Shown here in pieces: positions 7,689-14,852 of a stretch of DNA of 64,000 nt; the first letter of the stretch is position 1, and each line of letters opens with the position of its first letter. The notes under the pieces are model-generated. The model did no database searches, had not been told where the DNA came from, and was given only the letters and a program-made list of their open reading frames with translations. Position numbers and translations under genes: made by a program. The stretch lies in contig NZ_JACGUT010000047.1 of assembly GCF_014076845.1 (NCBI RefSeq), forward strand, positions 372,001 to 436,000, given 5' to 3'. Source of the stretch: Colwellia sp. MB3u-41 (GTDB lineage: Bacteria; Pseudomonadota; Gammaproteobacteria; Enterobacterales; Alteromonadaceae).

Positions 7689-8858
7689 TTAATTACTCGC
7701 AAGCTCTCCAACAACAGGAACACCAGCTCCCTGCCTTGGCGCATCACACGTGATAAAATCTTCATAATCTAAATATTTAATTTGTACCGCACATTCAGTT
7801 AGCACCCTGACATCATAACCAGCAAGTAACAAATCAACGCTTTTTAATGTAAAAACATGCTGCCCGTTTTGATTCGCTGAAAAGTAAACGACCTTTGTTT
7901 TCCTTCCGTTCTCTTTATATTCTGCATAGCCTGAAATAGACAAATTGATTTTATAAAAAGGATGATACTTTTTAGATTCTTTTAACATGCTTGAATATTC
8001 TTGTTCACGCGCTGTTAATCGTTTGGCTGTTTTTTTATCAGTGGCTTTTGTGTCTTCTGGTAAATCACTTTTTAACGCTGGATTTTCAACTACAGATTCA
8101 GTAGATGGTAATTCTTCATTTATCGACTTTTCTTCAATATCAGCAAAGGCTTTTGTAAAAATAAAAATAGCAAAGATAAAGAAGCACACAGAAGCTTTGA
8201 TTGACCAGTGAGAATACCACGTTTTTATGTCAGCAGATTTTGACTCATCAACGCTAACATCTGATTTTGTGTGAGACTGATAGAAAGCAAAATACTTTTT
8301 TTCATAGGTTCTTTCATGTGTAGCAACTTCTGAGGCTTTAGAGCTGGACGCCCCATCGTGCACTTTTAAAATATATTTATCATCTTGACCCATCATCGAC
8401 TTTTTAATCGCCCGATAATGATTTTGGATCATGTCTCTAATATCTCTATTCACTTTTCTAAAGTTTTGAGTGATTAGCATAATGTCAAAACCGTAGTGTC
8501 TGTGCATTGAGTAAAATTCACATAGCGCTTTGTCCGTTCCTTGCATTGGCATCGCTAAATGACATTCATCTATAAAAAAATAAACCTTTTGGCCTTTGTC
8601 ATTCTGCCAATCTTCATATTGTAAATAGTGCTCTTTTTGTGAAAAAGGACGTTCACCGCCATAGTTATGGAACTGGCCATCAACGACAACAATCAACTCT
8701 CGGCAATATTCGCCATACACAGAGCAAAAGTGTTCAATATTTAAGGGTAAATTAGTCACCACCTTTCTTTTTTCAACGGTAATGACTTTTATAATATGAG
8801 TAACAACAGCCTCGTAAGATTTACCGCCCCCAGGCTTACCCGAAATTCCATTTAACAT
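7689..8858 (-). CDS. zot: Zot-like filamentous phage assembly ATPase (pI family)
   Basis: This inner-membrane ATPase drives extrusion of filamentous phage. The N-terminal cytosolic NTPase has Walker A GKPGGGKS (residues 7-14), a Walker B-like strand VYFFIDECHL near residue 92 and the Zot-typical HRHYGFDIMLITQNFRKVN. A single membrane segment lies at about 216-236 (ASVCFFIFAIFIFTKAFA). A periplasmic C-terminal domain follows, with PFYKINLSISGYAEY and two cysteines near the end. Length (389 aa) is normal. It is the last structural gene of the minus-strand prophage operon, 1 bp after the pVI-like gene. Confidence 0.9.
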   Translation of the reverse strand: MLNGISGKPGGGKSYEAVVTHIIKVITVEKRKVVTNLPLNIEHFCSVYGEYCRELIVVVDGQFHNYGGERPFSQKEHYLQYEDWQNDKGQKVYFFIDECHLAMPMQGTDKALCEFYSMHRHYGFDIMLITQNFRKVNRDIRDMIQNHYRAIKKSMMGQDDKYILKVHDGASSSKASEVATHERTYEKKYFAFYQSHTKSDVSVDESKSADIKTWYSHWSIKASVCFFIFAIFIFTKAFADIEEKSINEELPSTESVVENPALKSDLPEDTKATDKKTAKRLTAREQEYSSMLKESKKYHPFYKINLSISGYAEYKENGRKTKVVYFSANQNGQHVFTLKSVDLLLAGYDVRVLTECAVQIKYLDYEDFITCDAPRQGAGVPVVGELASN

Positions 8859-8859
8859 A

Positions 8860-9177
8860 TTATGAACCCCATCTTACAAACGGTATTAATTGAAGTAAAA
8901 AACGAATACCTAAACATGTTATGACCATCCCCATAGCTTCACTAATGCCAATTAAAGACATGGTATGGGCTGTTTCAGGGGGTAAACCGCTAATGTATTG
9001 AGCAACATTTAAACCCGACATTAATGAACCAACACCATCAAGTAGAAGAATACCAACCGTAAAAAGCTGTTCCATTATCCAAAAGAAAAAATCTTTAAGA
9101 ATGTCAAAAAATGACAGAACAATTTGCCATAAAAAATCTACAAAGCCATTCCACATTTCAATAAAAAAATTAAGCAT
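8860..9177 (-). CDS. Minor coat protein, pVI-like (DUF2523)
   Basis: A 105-residue very hydrophobic protein with three predicted membrane stretches. It matches the DUF2523 family that sits between the adsorption protein and Zot in many inoviruses, where it is taken as the pVI-type cap protein. The C-terminal GIRFLLQLIPFVRWGS is typical. The ATG is preceded by GGAGAAGAAA. It overlaps the end of a 25-codon frame upstream and ends 1 bp before zot, so it is embedded in the morphogenesis operon. Confidence 0.8.
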   Translation of the reverse strand: MLNFFIEMWNGFVDFLWQIVLSFFDILKDFFFWIMEQLFTVGILLLDGVGSLMSGLNVAQYISGLPPETAHTMSLIGISEAMGMVITCLGIRFLLQLIPFVRWGS

Positions 9178-9247
9178 TTTCTTCTCCTATATATTGATAA
9201 AATTGAAACCATCTATAAGCCTCAACATGCGCGTCTAATAAAATCAT
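9170..9247 (-). CDS. Possible 25-aa overlapping ORF between pIII and pVI genes
   Basis: The frame starts with an ATG 1 bp after the pIII-like stop codon, with GGTGG upstream. It ends at a TAA that overlaps the start of the pVI-like gene by 8 bp. The product MILLDAHVEAYRWFQFYQYI plus five residues is short and aromatic. The tight stop/start coupling on both sides suggests it is translated, at least to carry ribosomes to the next gene. It could equally be chance. Confidence 0.35.
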   Translation of the reverse strand: MILLDAHVEAYRWFQFYQYIGEENA

Positions 9248-9248
9248 A

Positions 9249-10697
9249 TTAACCACCAAACAAAATACGACGACAAAGAAACACCGCTGTTATTAAAATA
9301 AATATCTTTATCGCTGGGAATGTTCGAGGGTCAATATTGAAATTGTGACAACCAAAATCACCCATTGAACCTAAGTTAAAACACATATCATAAGACGCAC
9401 TTGAGCCACCGACACTTATTTGAAATTGGTCTAAAAAGGTAAAAAACTGGGTACTTTGTACTTCTGCCATTTTTGCATCAACGACACCCTGTAAACCTTC
9501 TGGGTAGTCAGTTTCCCAAAAACCTTTTAAACCTTCTGATGGTTTATCAATTTTAATCGCATCAGATTCAGTCAATGATTCCTTTATATCTTTAAGGTCA
9601 TCAGAAATCACATCAACCCCTTCACCAATACCCGTTAACTCTGTATTGGCTTTCTTTAATTCATTAACAACAGGAGAAAAATCAACCTCTATTTGTATAT
9701 CAGCTTGCTTTGCTTTTGATAAATCAATGGAATCATCAATACCGTCTCCGTTATTATCTAAATCTAATTCGTTTCTAATCCCGTCACCATCTACATCAGG
9801 GTCAAGATAATCGGGTAAACCATCTCCATCTATATCAGCATCAATACAAGCAAAAACACCGTTAACAGTCCCACAGCCTTCATTGCAATTACCGTACATA
9901 TCGCAAACATCTTCTCTTTTTTCTGGGCATATCATTCCAGTACCGCCCCAAGGCTTACAATTATCATCTGATGAAGTGGGTGTATCAGCATCACCTGGTA
10001 AACCATCAATATCAGGTAAATCGTTGTCGCTATAACAATCACCCTCTAAATCAAGTGCGTATGCCTCGACACCGTTTCCAACATCAACAGAATTATATTT
10101 GCACTGGGAACCATTTGAAGTAGTAAAGCAACCGACAGGAGCAACCACAGGAACCGATAAATATTCATCAGTTGAATTAATACTGCAATCGTCAACTAGG
10201 CTTGCTTGAGAAGCATTGAAACAACCGTTAATCTCTCCATCTTCTCCAAAGGTTGGGGATAGGTAAGAAGGAAAAGACTCAGGCGGACAGAACTTTTTTT
10301 CGACATCAGCAAAGGAAAAAGTACCTAAATCAACATCAGAATCACCATCATGGATCCAAGTAGGAACCCAATCTATTTCTCTTTTAGACCATCTTTCAAA
10401 AGTACAATGTAATCTTTTACTGACAGAAGTAACATCATCATAATACCCGTTAATATTTCTAATATTATTGCTAGCTAATCTCCAATCATTTGCGTAATAA
10501 GTAGTACAAGCACTCTCAGCGTTGGGGCCACAGGGAGCACCAACAAAATAACTTAATTCATTCGGGTGAGCACCAGTAATTGCACATTCAATTTCAACTT
10601 TAGGTGGCTCAACATTTACAGTGCCATCTTGAAAAATATCGGCGTGTAAAAAAAAAGGCGCTACCAATAAAGACAGCGCCATAATTAAAATTTTCAT
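9249..10697 (-). CDS. pIII-like attachment (adsorption) protein with thrombospondin type 3 repeats
   Basis: This 482-residue protein occupies the position of the filamentous phage receptor-binding protein. A signal peptide (MKILIMALSLLVAPFFLHA) is followed by a large cysteine-rich extracellular part. A run of aspartate-rich repeats (DIDGDGLPDYLDPDVDGDG, about residues 287-330) follows, typical of calcium-binding thrombospondin type 3 repeats. A helical linker and a C-terminal membrane anchor (AIKIFILITAVFLCRRILF) complete it, the anchor carrying a positively charged end. The design matches pIII: N-terminal host-binding domains, flexible linker, C-terminal virion anchor. The calcium-type repeats take the place of the usual glycine-rich linker. 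Confidence 0.8.
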   Translation of the reverse strand: MKILIMALSLLVAPFFLHADIFQDGTVNVEPPKVEIECAITGAHPNELSYFVGAPCGPNAESACTTYYANDWRLASNNIRNINGYYDDVTSVSKRLHCTFERWSKREIDWVPTWIHDGDSDVDLGTFSFADVEKKFCPPESFPSYLSPTFGEDGEINGCFNASQASLVDDCSINSTDEYLSVPVVAPVGCFTTSNGSQCKYNSVDVGNGVEAYALDLEGDCYSDNDLPDIDGLPGDADTPTSSDDNCKPWGGTGMICPEKREDVCDMYGNCNEGCGTVNGVFACIDADIDGDGLPDYLDPDVDGDGIRNELDLDNNGDGIDDSIDLSKAKQADIQIEVDFSPVVNELKKANTELTGIGEGVDVISDDLKDIKESLTESDAIKIDKPSEGLKGFWETDYPEGLQGVVDAKMAEVQSTQFFTFLDQFQISVGGSSASYDMCFNLGSMGDFGCHNFNIDPRTFPAIKIFILITAVFLCRRILFGG

Positions 10698-10708
10698 TTT
10701 TTAACCCT

Positions 10709-10798
10709 TTAACCAAGTGCAGAGCAAACTTCTTTGGCACACATCGCGCCAAGCATTACTATGCAGACATGAAAAAGGGCGAGCATAATACCCGCCAT
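10709..10798 (-). CDS. Possible 29-aa hydrophobic protein (pVII/pIX-like candidate)
   Basis: The short frame directly after the coat gene encodes MAGIMLALFHVCIVMLGAMC plus nine residues, a single hydrophobic helix with three cysteines. Size and hydrophobicity resemble the tiny minor coat proteins pVII/pIX. A terminator hairpin lies within its first codons, which argues for low expression, and no strong ribosome binding site is seen. Treat it as a candidate only. Confidence 0.3.
   Translation of the reverse strand: MAGIMLALFHVCIVMLGAMCAKEVCSALG
10772..10796 (-). terminator. Terminator after the major coat gene
   Basis: Read on the minus strand, GGCGGG-TATTATG-CTCGCC forms a 6-bp stem followed by CTTTTTC, 8 bp past the coat stop codon. 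A partial terminator just after gene VIII is a standard device for making coat protein in excess. Confidence 0.6.
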
Positions 10799-10803
10799 TT
10801 CAA

Positions 10804-10938
10804 TTAAGCCGCCGCGATTGCACGTTTAGCTAAACCAATGCCTTTAAAAGCAAGGTAAACGCCAACGATTAAAACGCCTGTTGCACCAACGAATGTTGCT
10901 ACTGTACTTATATCTACTGCTGTGAAAATATCAGCCAT
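10804..10938 (-). CDS. Major coat protein, pVIII-like (44 aa)
   Basis: The product begins MADIFTAVDISTVATFVGA, continues with a glycine- and valine-rich membrane helix (GVLIVGVYLAFKGIGL) and ends with a basic, alanine-rich tail KRAIAAA. This is the acidic-hydrophobic-basic plan of filamentous phage major coat proteins that assemble without a cleaved signal. The ATG is preceded by the strong site TTTTGGAGAGAAAAA. It lies between the pIII-like gene and the upstream minor proteins and is followed by a terminator. Confidence 0.8.
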   Translation of the reverse strand: MADIFTAVDISTVATFVGATGVLIVGVYLAFKGIGLAKRAIAAA

Positions 10939-10966
10939 TTTTTCTCTCCAAAATTTACAGTTATAT

Positions 10967-10980
10967 GGACAAAATTGTCC
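10967..10980. promoter_or_regulatory. Palindrome upstream of the major coat gene
   Basis: GGACAAAATTGTCC is a perfect 14-bp palindrome 29 bp before the coat start, in an 82-bp gap that would hold the coat promoter. It could be an operator or a structural element of the mRNA leader. A GTTTC/GAAAC hairpin lies just upstream. Confidence 0.4.
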
Positions 10981-11020
10981 GTTTTATTCTGTTTCAGAAG
11001 CCCCCGAAACGAGAATCTTT

Positions 11021-11344
11021 TTATATCAATTTGATGGTTTTTTTAGCGGTTCTAATAACATAAGAAAACCACCAAAAAGATAAATAGGTTCCAAAGCCCC
11101 AAGTAAAACTAATGGCAATATCTGCTGAGGTAATCTCACCAACATCTACATTCATATTGTTATAATCGGTCTTTGAAAGTAGAACCAAGCCACTAGGACA
11201 AGCCTCTACTGAGGTACTGTCAATGCTCAAATTTCCGTTACCATCTTCAATAAGGCAATAAGCCGCATCAACATTTGAAACGAAAACAAACAGTGTCAAA
11301 AAAATAAAAATCTTCAATTTATTGTTTGACGTGTTCATCATCAT
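11021..11344 (-). CDS. Small exported membrane protein of filamentous prophage
   Basis: A 107-residue protein with an N-terminal signal (KIFIFLTLFVFVSNVDA), a short external domain with two cysteines (AYCLIEDGNG and EACPSG) and a C-terminal membrane segment (FTWGFGTYLSFWWFSYVI) with a basic end. This signal-domain-anchor plan fits a minor virion or assembly protein. Its place between the ssDNA-binding-like gene and the coat gene agrees. No named family is recognised. Its start overlaps the stop of the upstream gene, and three in-frame ATGs at 11344, 11341 and 11335 could serve. Confidence 0.6.
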   Translation of the reverse strand: MMMNTSNNKLKIFIFLTLFVFVSNVDAAYCLIEDGNGNLSIDSTSVEACPSGLVLLSKTDYNNMNVDVGEITSADIAISFTWGFGTYLSFWWFSYVIRTAKKTIKLI

Positions 11345-11703
11345 TAAGCGCCTTTAAAGTTCTTTAACGAAAGCGTGAAATGTTCTTTTAACTGAGCATC
11401 TACAGGCGTTATTTCAATGACTTCATTTTCAAACGTGTCGTCATTAAAAGAGAATTTGAGGTCGTATTGCTTATCACCGACGAACGCTTGAGAATCAATT
11501 AACAAATGCGCGTATTTCGCGTTAATCGAGATGGCTTCCTTGCCAAAAGGGGTTGACGTAGTACGACCCGCCGCTTTACGTTGAAACTTAGGCGAATCAA
11601 CAGCCTCTAAGGGATACAACACTTCTAATTTTGCATTTTCAATATGTGGGTTTTTAGATTCAGGAAAACGCGTAATACCAAGACCAGCAATTACAATAGC
11701 CAT
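11344..11703 (-). CDS. Putative ssDNA-binding protein (pV-like) of filamentous prophage
   Basis: A 119-residue soluble, beta-rich protein. It lies immediately after the replication initiator, the position of the ssDNA-binding protein in inovirus genomes (gene V equivalent), which coats single-stranded phage DNA. The start MAIVIAGLGITRF and basic/polar mid-region (FQRKAAGRTTSTPFGKEAI) are compatible. I cannot identify an OB-fold motif by eye, so the call is mainly positional. Confidence 0.5.
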   Translation of the reverse strand: MAIVIAGLGITRFPESKNPHIENAKLEVLYPLEAVDSPKFQRKAAGRTTSTPFGKEAISINAKYAHLLIDSQAFVGDKQYDLKFSFNDDTFENEVIEITPVDAQLKEHFTLSLKNFKGA

Positions 11704-11706
11704 TTT

Positions 11707-12852
11707 TTAACACTCCAGTGCATGATTAATTAATTTCTTATACGTGGGAGGAATTCCCAATTTTTCACCCAATACTTCATCAGGTAGGAGTAAGCCGAAG
11801 GCTTTAGAAATATCACCGCCAACTAACTCAATAACATCACCCAAAGCACGACCCGCCGCATGACGAAACCAACGAACGCGACTCGCTAATTCTAAACAAG
11901 CCTCTTTCGTTGGAGACATGGACTTAGTACGAATACCTTGTGTATTTTCCATACTTTGAGAAAAAAAATTAATACCGGCAAAGGTGGCGTCAACATCAAG
12001 CAAACAATCAACAGACCATTTTTTTAATTCAACCTCAGAGCGATACCAATTAAGGTCTTCATTCACAATTTTTTGTTCTAATTTTTTATTGTAAATACGC
12101 CAATAAATAGGACTTGTGCGTTTACCCACCGTGACCATTTCAACATCAAAGTTTTTTTGAAAGTCTTTGGTATAGGTATATTCACTGGCGTTTTTAAAAA
12201 CAGACATAATGCCGCCCTTACCTGTTCTAAAAGCGCCATCTCTATAAGCTTTGTCCGCATAATCACAATCAAAAATGCCGTCGTAATCATCACTTGCCAA
12301 ATCAACACGTGACAAAAAAGAAATCGATAGAACGCTATTTAGCCAATGATGAAGTTTAAATTTATCGGTATAGCCAAATAAGTTTTTACACCCTAAACCA
12401 GAAATTTGAATGTAAGCCGTATCGCGTTGACCACCTAAACCAATAAAGCCAACATCAACACCCGTTTGTGATTTCATCGTTAGCGAGTTGCTATAGCCAT
12501 GAAACCCTTTGTCTCTCGGTGCGGAAAGGGTAAAACCGAGAACATGATCAACAAAAATCTTAAGGGTTCTAAAATAGAAATCTGACAGTTGCTTTTTAAC
12601 AAAGAGTGCATGTCTTTCAATTTCTTCTAATGACTTACCCTCAGAGTTTTCAACCTTGGGTGGCAATGGAAAATAAGGTTGGTTTTTAGGGCTGTAACCA
12701 GCAAAACCCGCTTTATGACAATGACGAAGCTGTGACAATGGAAAACTAAAAGCTAAGTGGTCAACAATGATATTGTCTTTTTTTGCAACAAGGCGCTTAC
12801 TAATTAGTTCATCAGCCAGAGGTGATAAAGCATTGTTTATAACATTTTTCAT
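11707..12852 (-). CDS. Filamentous phage replication initiation protein (Rep_trans-like nickase)
   Basis: This 381-residue protein resembles the replication initiation factor family of phage and plasmid rolling-circle nickases. Visible signatures are DHLAFSFP near the N-terminus, AYIQISGLGC, SRVDLASDDYDG (a conserved DxxxD motif), YWRIYNKKLEQ and YRSEVELKKW in the centre. It would nick the double-stranded form at the plus origin to start rolling-circle replication. It overlaps the upstream 65-residue gene by 4 bp (ATGA) and precedes the ssDNA-binding-like gene by 3 bp, so the operon is tightly coupled. Confidence 0.8.
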   Translation of the reverse strand: MKNVINNALSPLADELISKRLVAKKDNIIVDHLAFSFPLSQLRHCHKAGFAGYSPKNQPYFPLPPKVENSEGKSLEEIERHALFVKKQLSDFYFRTLKIFVDHVLGFTLSAPRDKGFHGYSNSLTMKSQTGVDVGFIGLGGQRDTAYIQISGLGCKNLFGYTDKFKLHHWLNSVLSISFLSRVDLASDDYDGIFDCDYADKAYRDGAFRTGKGGIMSVFKNASEYTYTKDFQKNFDVEMVTVGKRTSPIYWRIYNKKLEQKIVNEDLNWYRSEVELKKWSVDCLLDVDATFAGINFFSQSMENTQGIRTKSMSPTKEACLELASRVRWFRHAAGRALGDVIELVGGDISKAFGLLLPDEVLGEKLGIPPTYKKLINHALEC

Positions 12853-13046
12853 ATGACCCCCTTTTGAACTAATTGCCTGTAATTTGAATCCATGATTTCT
12901 ACTACGTCTGAATTACCCATTTCATACGAAACCCACTGTTTGAATTTAGACAGTGACGAAAAGTAGTTATATTGGCGTACACCTGAATCATCATCATGTG
13001 TTGAGTTAACGCCTAAAACCCTTTCGTATTCGTAATAGATAATCAT
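12849..13046 (-). CDS. Small prophage protein (65 aa), unknown
   Basis: A small acidic, tyrosine-rich protein starting MIIYYEYERVLGVN with no signal or membrane segment. Its stop overlaps the rep start by 4 bp, giving translational coupling. Genes of this size at the head of the replication block are common in Vibrio-type inoviruses. I see no function. Confidence 0.55.
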   Translation of the reverse strand: MIIYYEYERVLGVNSTHDDDSGVRQYNYFSSLSKFKQWVSYEMGNSDVVEIMDSNYRQLVQKGVI

Positions 13047-13074
13047 TTAAGTCACTTAATAAGTTTCTTTATTT

Positions 13075-13317
13075 TTAAACTACAAGCTGAGCTTCGGCAC
13101 GAATGGCGAGCATGTTTATAAATGTTTTTTCACGTGCTTTTAGTTTTTTACGAATGGGTAAACGCCCTTGATGAACCTGTTGGCGAACGTTGCCTGTAGT
13201 GTCGTTAGTAATACGTGCGTAGTCTTCTACACTTAGAAAAGGGAGGTTTGCACATACGATATCGCGCTTTAGTGTTTCAAATTGTCCGTCAGTAAGTGTA
13301 ATATTGTTCGTTAACAT
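13075..13317 (-). CDS. Cox/excisionase-like phage transcriptional regulator
   Basis: The 80-residue product starts at MLTNNITLTDGQ (13317); an upstream in-frame start at 13341 would run into the operator region. The core FLSVEDYARITNDTTGNV followed by RQQVHQGRLPI has the look of a MerR/Cox-type helix-turn-helix, in which a short wing ends with the GRLP/GRIP motif. It is the first gene of the minus-strand replication/morphogenesis operon and diverges from the CI-like repressor gene. It is therefore expected to be the early activator or anti-repressor. Confidence 0.7.
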   Translation of the reverse strand: MLTNNITLTDGQFETLKRDIVCANLPFLSVEDYARITNDTTGNVRQQVHQGRLPIRKKLKAREKTFINMLAIRAEAQLVV

Positions 13318-13343
13318 AACTATTCGCCCCAAAACATACAAAA

Positions 13344-13421
13344 AGTTACTTCAAGTAACTCGATGACAGGATAGTAAACGAACAAAAAGTTACTTTCAAG
13401 ACTTTTTGTTACTTTATATTG
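13344..13421. promoter_or_regulatory. Divergent operator/promoter region of the filamentous prophage
   Basis: The gap between the divergent regulators has a perfect 17-bp inverted repeat AGTTACTTCAAGTAACT (13344-13360). A second, related pair follows at 13384-13417: AAAAAGTTACTTTCAAG, then CTTTTTGTTACTTTA. The half site AGTTACTT recurs several times. These are likely binding sites for the CI-like repressor and the Cox-like protein. Confidence 0.6.
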
Positions 13422-13432
13422 GGTTTTTTGAT

Positions 13433-13828
13433 ATGCAGATGATTTCTAAAGATATTTTTTCAAGGTTGCTGAGTACATCAGGAATTACTACGTTAACAGC
13501 CCTATCAAATGATCTTGGCTATAACGAGAACTGGGGAACAACCACACGAAAAAGAGGAAGCATTCCATATGAAGCCTGCTCTAAGGTGTCGCAAAAATTT
13601 AATGTATCTATGGATTATCTTTTATATGGGATTGATAATGCTAGAAAAAAAATGGATATAAATGAATTGAAAGTATCAGTGACAGAAGGGATTTTTGCGG
13701 CTGTGCAGCAAGAAATGATCACATTAAATAAAGGGGTAAAAATATCAACTATGGCAAATATGATTACAAATGAAATAATAGAAAATTGCGATATTGAAAC
13801 ACAAGAGAACATAAAGAAAGCTATTTAA
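13433..13828 (+). CDS. CI-like phage repressor (HTH)
   Basis: The ATG at 13433 (MQMISKDIFSRLL) is chosen; a TTG at 13406 would place the start inside the operators. The N-terminal region follows the phage CI helix-turn-helix family: FSRLLSTSGITTLTALSNDL, then GYNENWGTTTRKRGSIPYE and CSKVSQKFNVSMDYLLYG. The C-terminal part is short (total 131 residues) and lacks the LexA-type peptidase domain, so SOS cleavage of this protein itself is not expected. It is divergent from the Cox-like gene and likely maintains the lysogenic state. Confidence 0.8.
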   Translation: MQMISKDIFSRLLSTSGITTLTALSNDLGYNENWGTTTRKRGSIPYEACSKVSQKFNVSMDYLLYGIDNARKKMDINELKVSVTEGIFAAVQQEMITLNKGVKISTMANMITNEIIENCDIETQENIKKAI

Positions 13829-14078
13829 TATTATCAATAGACTTTAAATGTATAACTTTATTAATTTTACTTTTAGTACTTTCTTCAATAGCTTTAAGGG
13901 CATTACTTTCCCAATCACGTAAATAGTTAATTCTATAATCAGGATTAATATTTTTTATTTCAAAATAACGTTCCAACAACTGTTTTTCATTGTGAATATA
14001 ATAATTTTTTTCGTACTTTACTGCTTTCAAAACAGTAAATATGATTACAAGGATAAACGTCCAAATGGCAATTTCCAT
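13821..14078 (-). CDS. Small membrane-anchored protein (85 aa), unknown
   Basis: One N-terminal membrane segment (EIAIWTFILVIIFTVLKAV) is followed by a basic, lysine- and asparagine-rich cytosolic tail. It is the last gene of a three-gene minus-strand operon, overlapping the 161-residue gene by 34 bp and the convergent repressor gene by 8 bp. No family is recognised. The location beside the repressor, outside the structural block, is typical for prophage accessory genes expressed in the lysogen. Confidence 0.5.
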   Translation of the reverse strand: MEIAIWTFILVIIFTVLKAVKYEKNYYIHNEKQLLERYFEIKNINPDYRINYLRDWESNALKAIEESTKSKINKVIHLKSIDNIK

Positions 14079-14530
14079 TTAATTAAGCCTCCATAAGTAA
14101 GTACACAAATACTTAAAAAATACAGTGTTAAAGTAAATACTGAGTGTGCATTTATTAACCACATTATATTTTCATCGGAATCAAATATTACAACTCTAAC
14201 TCTATGTATAACCATAAAACTTATTGCTATTAATATATAAAGTACATAAATCAATAACGTTGTTTTTTCATGTCTAATCCTAAAATACCGATGAATGATT
14301 AAAGAGATAAGCAACAATATTAAAACTTGAAATGCCGCTCCTAAATAAAATGTATAAAAATCTAAAGCTTCTTTTAAGTATTGATTGAATATACAGTTAA
14401 CTAATGCAATTGTTGCAATTATTAAGTTGGATTGATTGATATGCTTATTTTTATAACTAAATAAAAAACAAACAAAATATCCTGCCAAATAAAACTTAGC
14501 AATAAAATAACCTAACTCTAAATTTATCAT
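14045..14530 (-). CDS. Polytopic membrane protein (161 aa), unknown prophage accessory gene
   Basis: At least five hydrophobic segments are visible, including YFIAKFYLAGYFVCFLF, LIIATIALVNCIFN, LGAAFQVLILLLISLII, LLIYVLYILIAISF and FTLTLYFLSICVL. There are short basic loops and no soluble domain. The start codon overlaps the stop of the 69-residue gene (shared bases at 14530), so the pair is translationally coupled. I recognise no family. A superinfection-exclusion or other membrane-defence role is possible from context only. Confidence 0.5.
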   Translation of the reverse strand: MINLELGYFIAKFYLAGYFVCFLFSYKNKHINQSNLIIATIALVNCIFNQYLKEALDFYTFYLGAAFQVLILLLISLIIHRYFRIRHEKTTLLIYVLYILIAISFMVIHRVRVVIFDSDENIMWLINAHSVFTLTLYFLSICVLTYGGLIKWKLPFGRLSL

Positions 14531-14739
14531 TATGGTTTAGTCGGTTTAGTTGGTCTATCTGGATGACCACCTCCATTATATAAAGCTTGTGCTTCTGGAG
14601 AGATATAAACACTGTCAGATAAAGAGACTGCACTTTCGATAATCTGTTGAGATTGAGTTTCTAATTTTTCATCTTTTAGCTTCTCCACTTTAGTATGCTG
14701 TTGAGTAGAAATATTTGTGTGTATATCTTTAATATCCAT
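14530..14739 (-). CDS. Small proline-tailed protein (69 aa), unknown
   Basis: A hydrophilic protein starting MDIKDIHTNISTQQHTKVEK with a C-terminal SDSVYISPEAQALYNGG segment and a proline/threonine/lysine tail. The SVxISPEAxAL pattern occurs in several small bacterial proteins, but I cannot tie it to a function. It is the first gene of the three-gene membrane operon, downstream of nothing else, and divergent from the integrase gene. Confidence 0.5.
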   Translation of the reverse strand: MDIKDIHTNISTQQHTKVEKLKDEKLETQSQQIIESAVSLSDSVYISPEAQALYNGGGHPDRPTKPTKP

Positions 14740-14852
14740 AAATCACCTGAGCCTAAAACAAAAACACCACGAAATTAACATAATAATAACATTTATATTT
14801 ATCGATATATATGTGTATGCTTTAATTAAGTATTAAAAAGTAGATCAATAAA

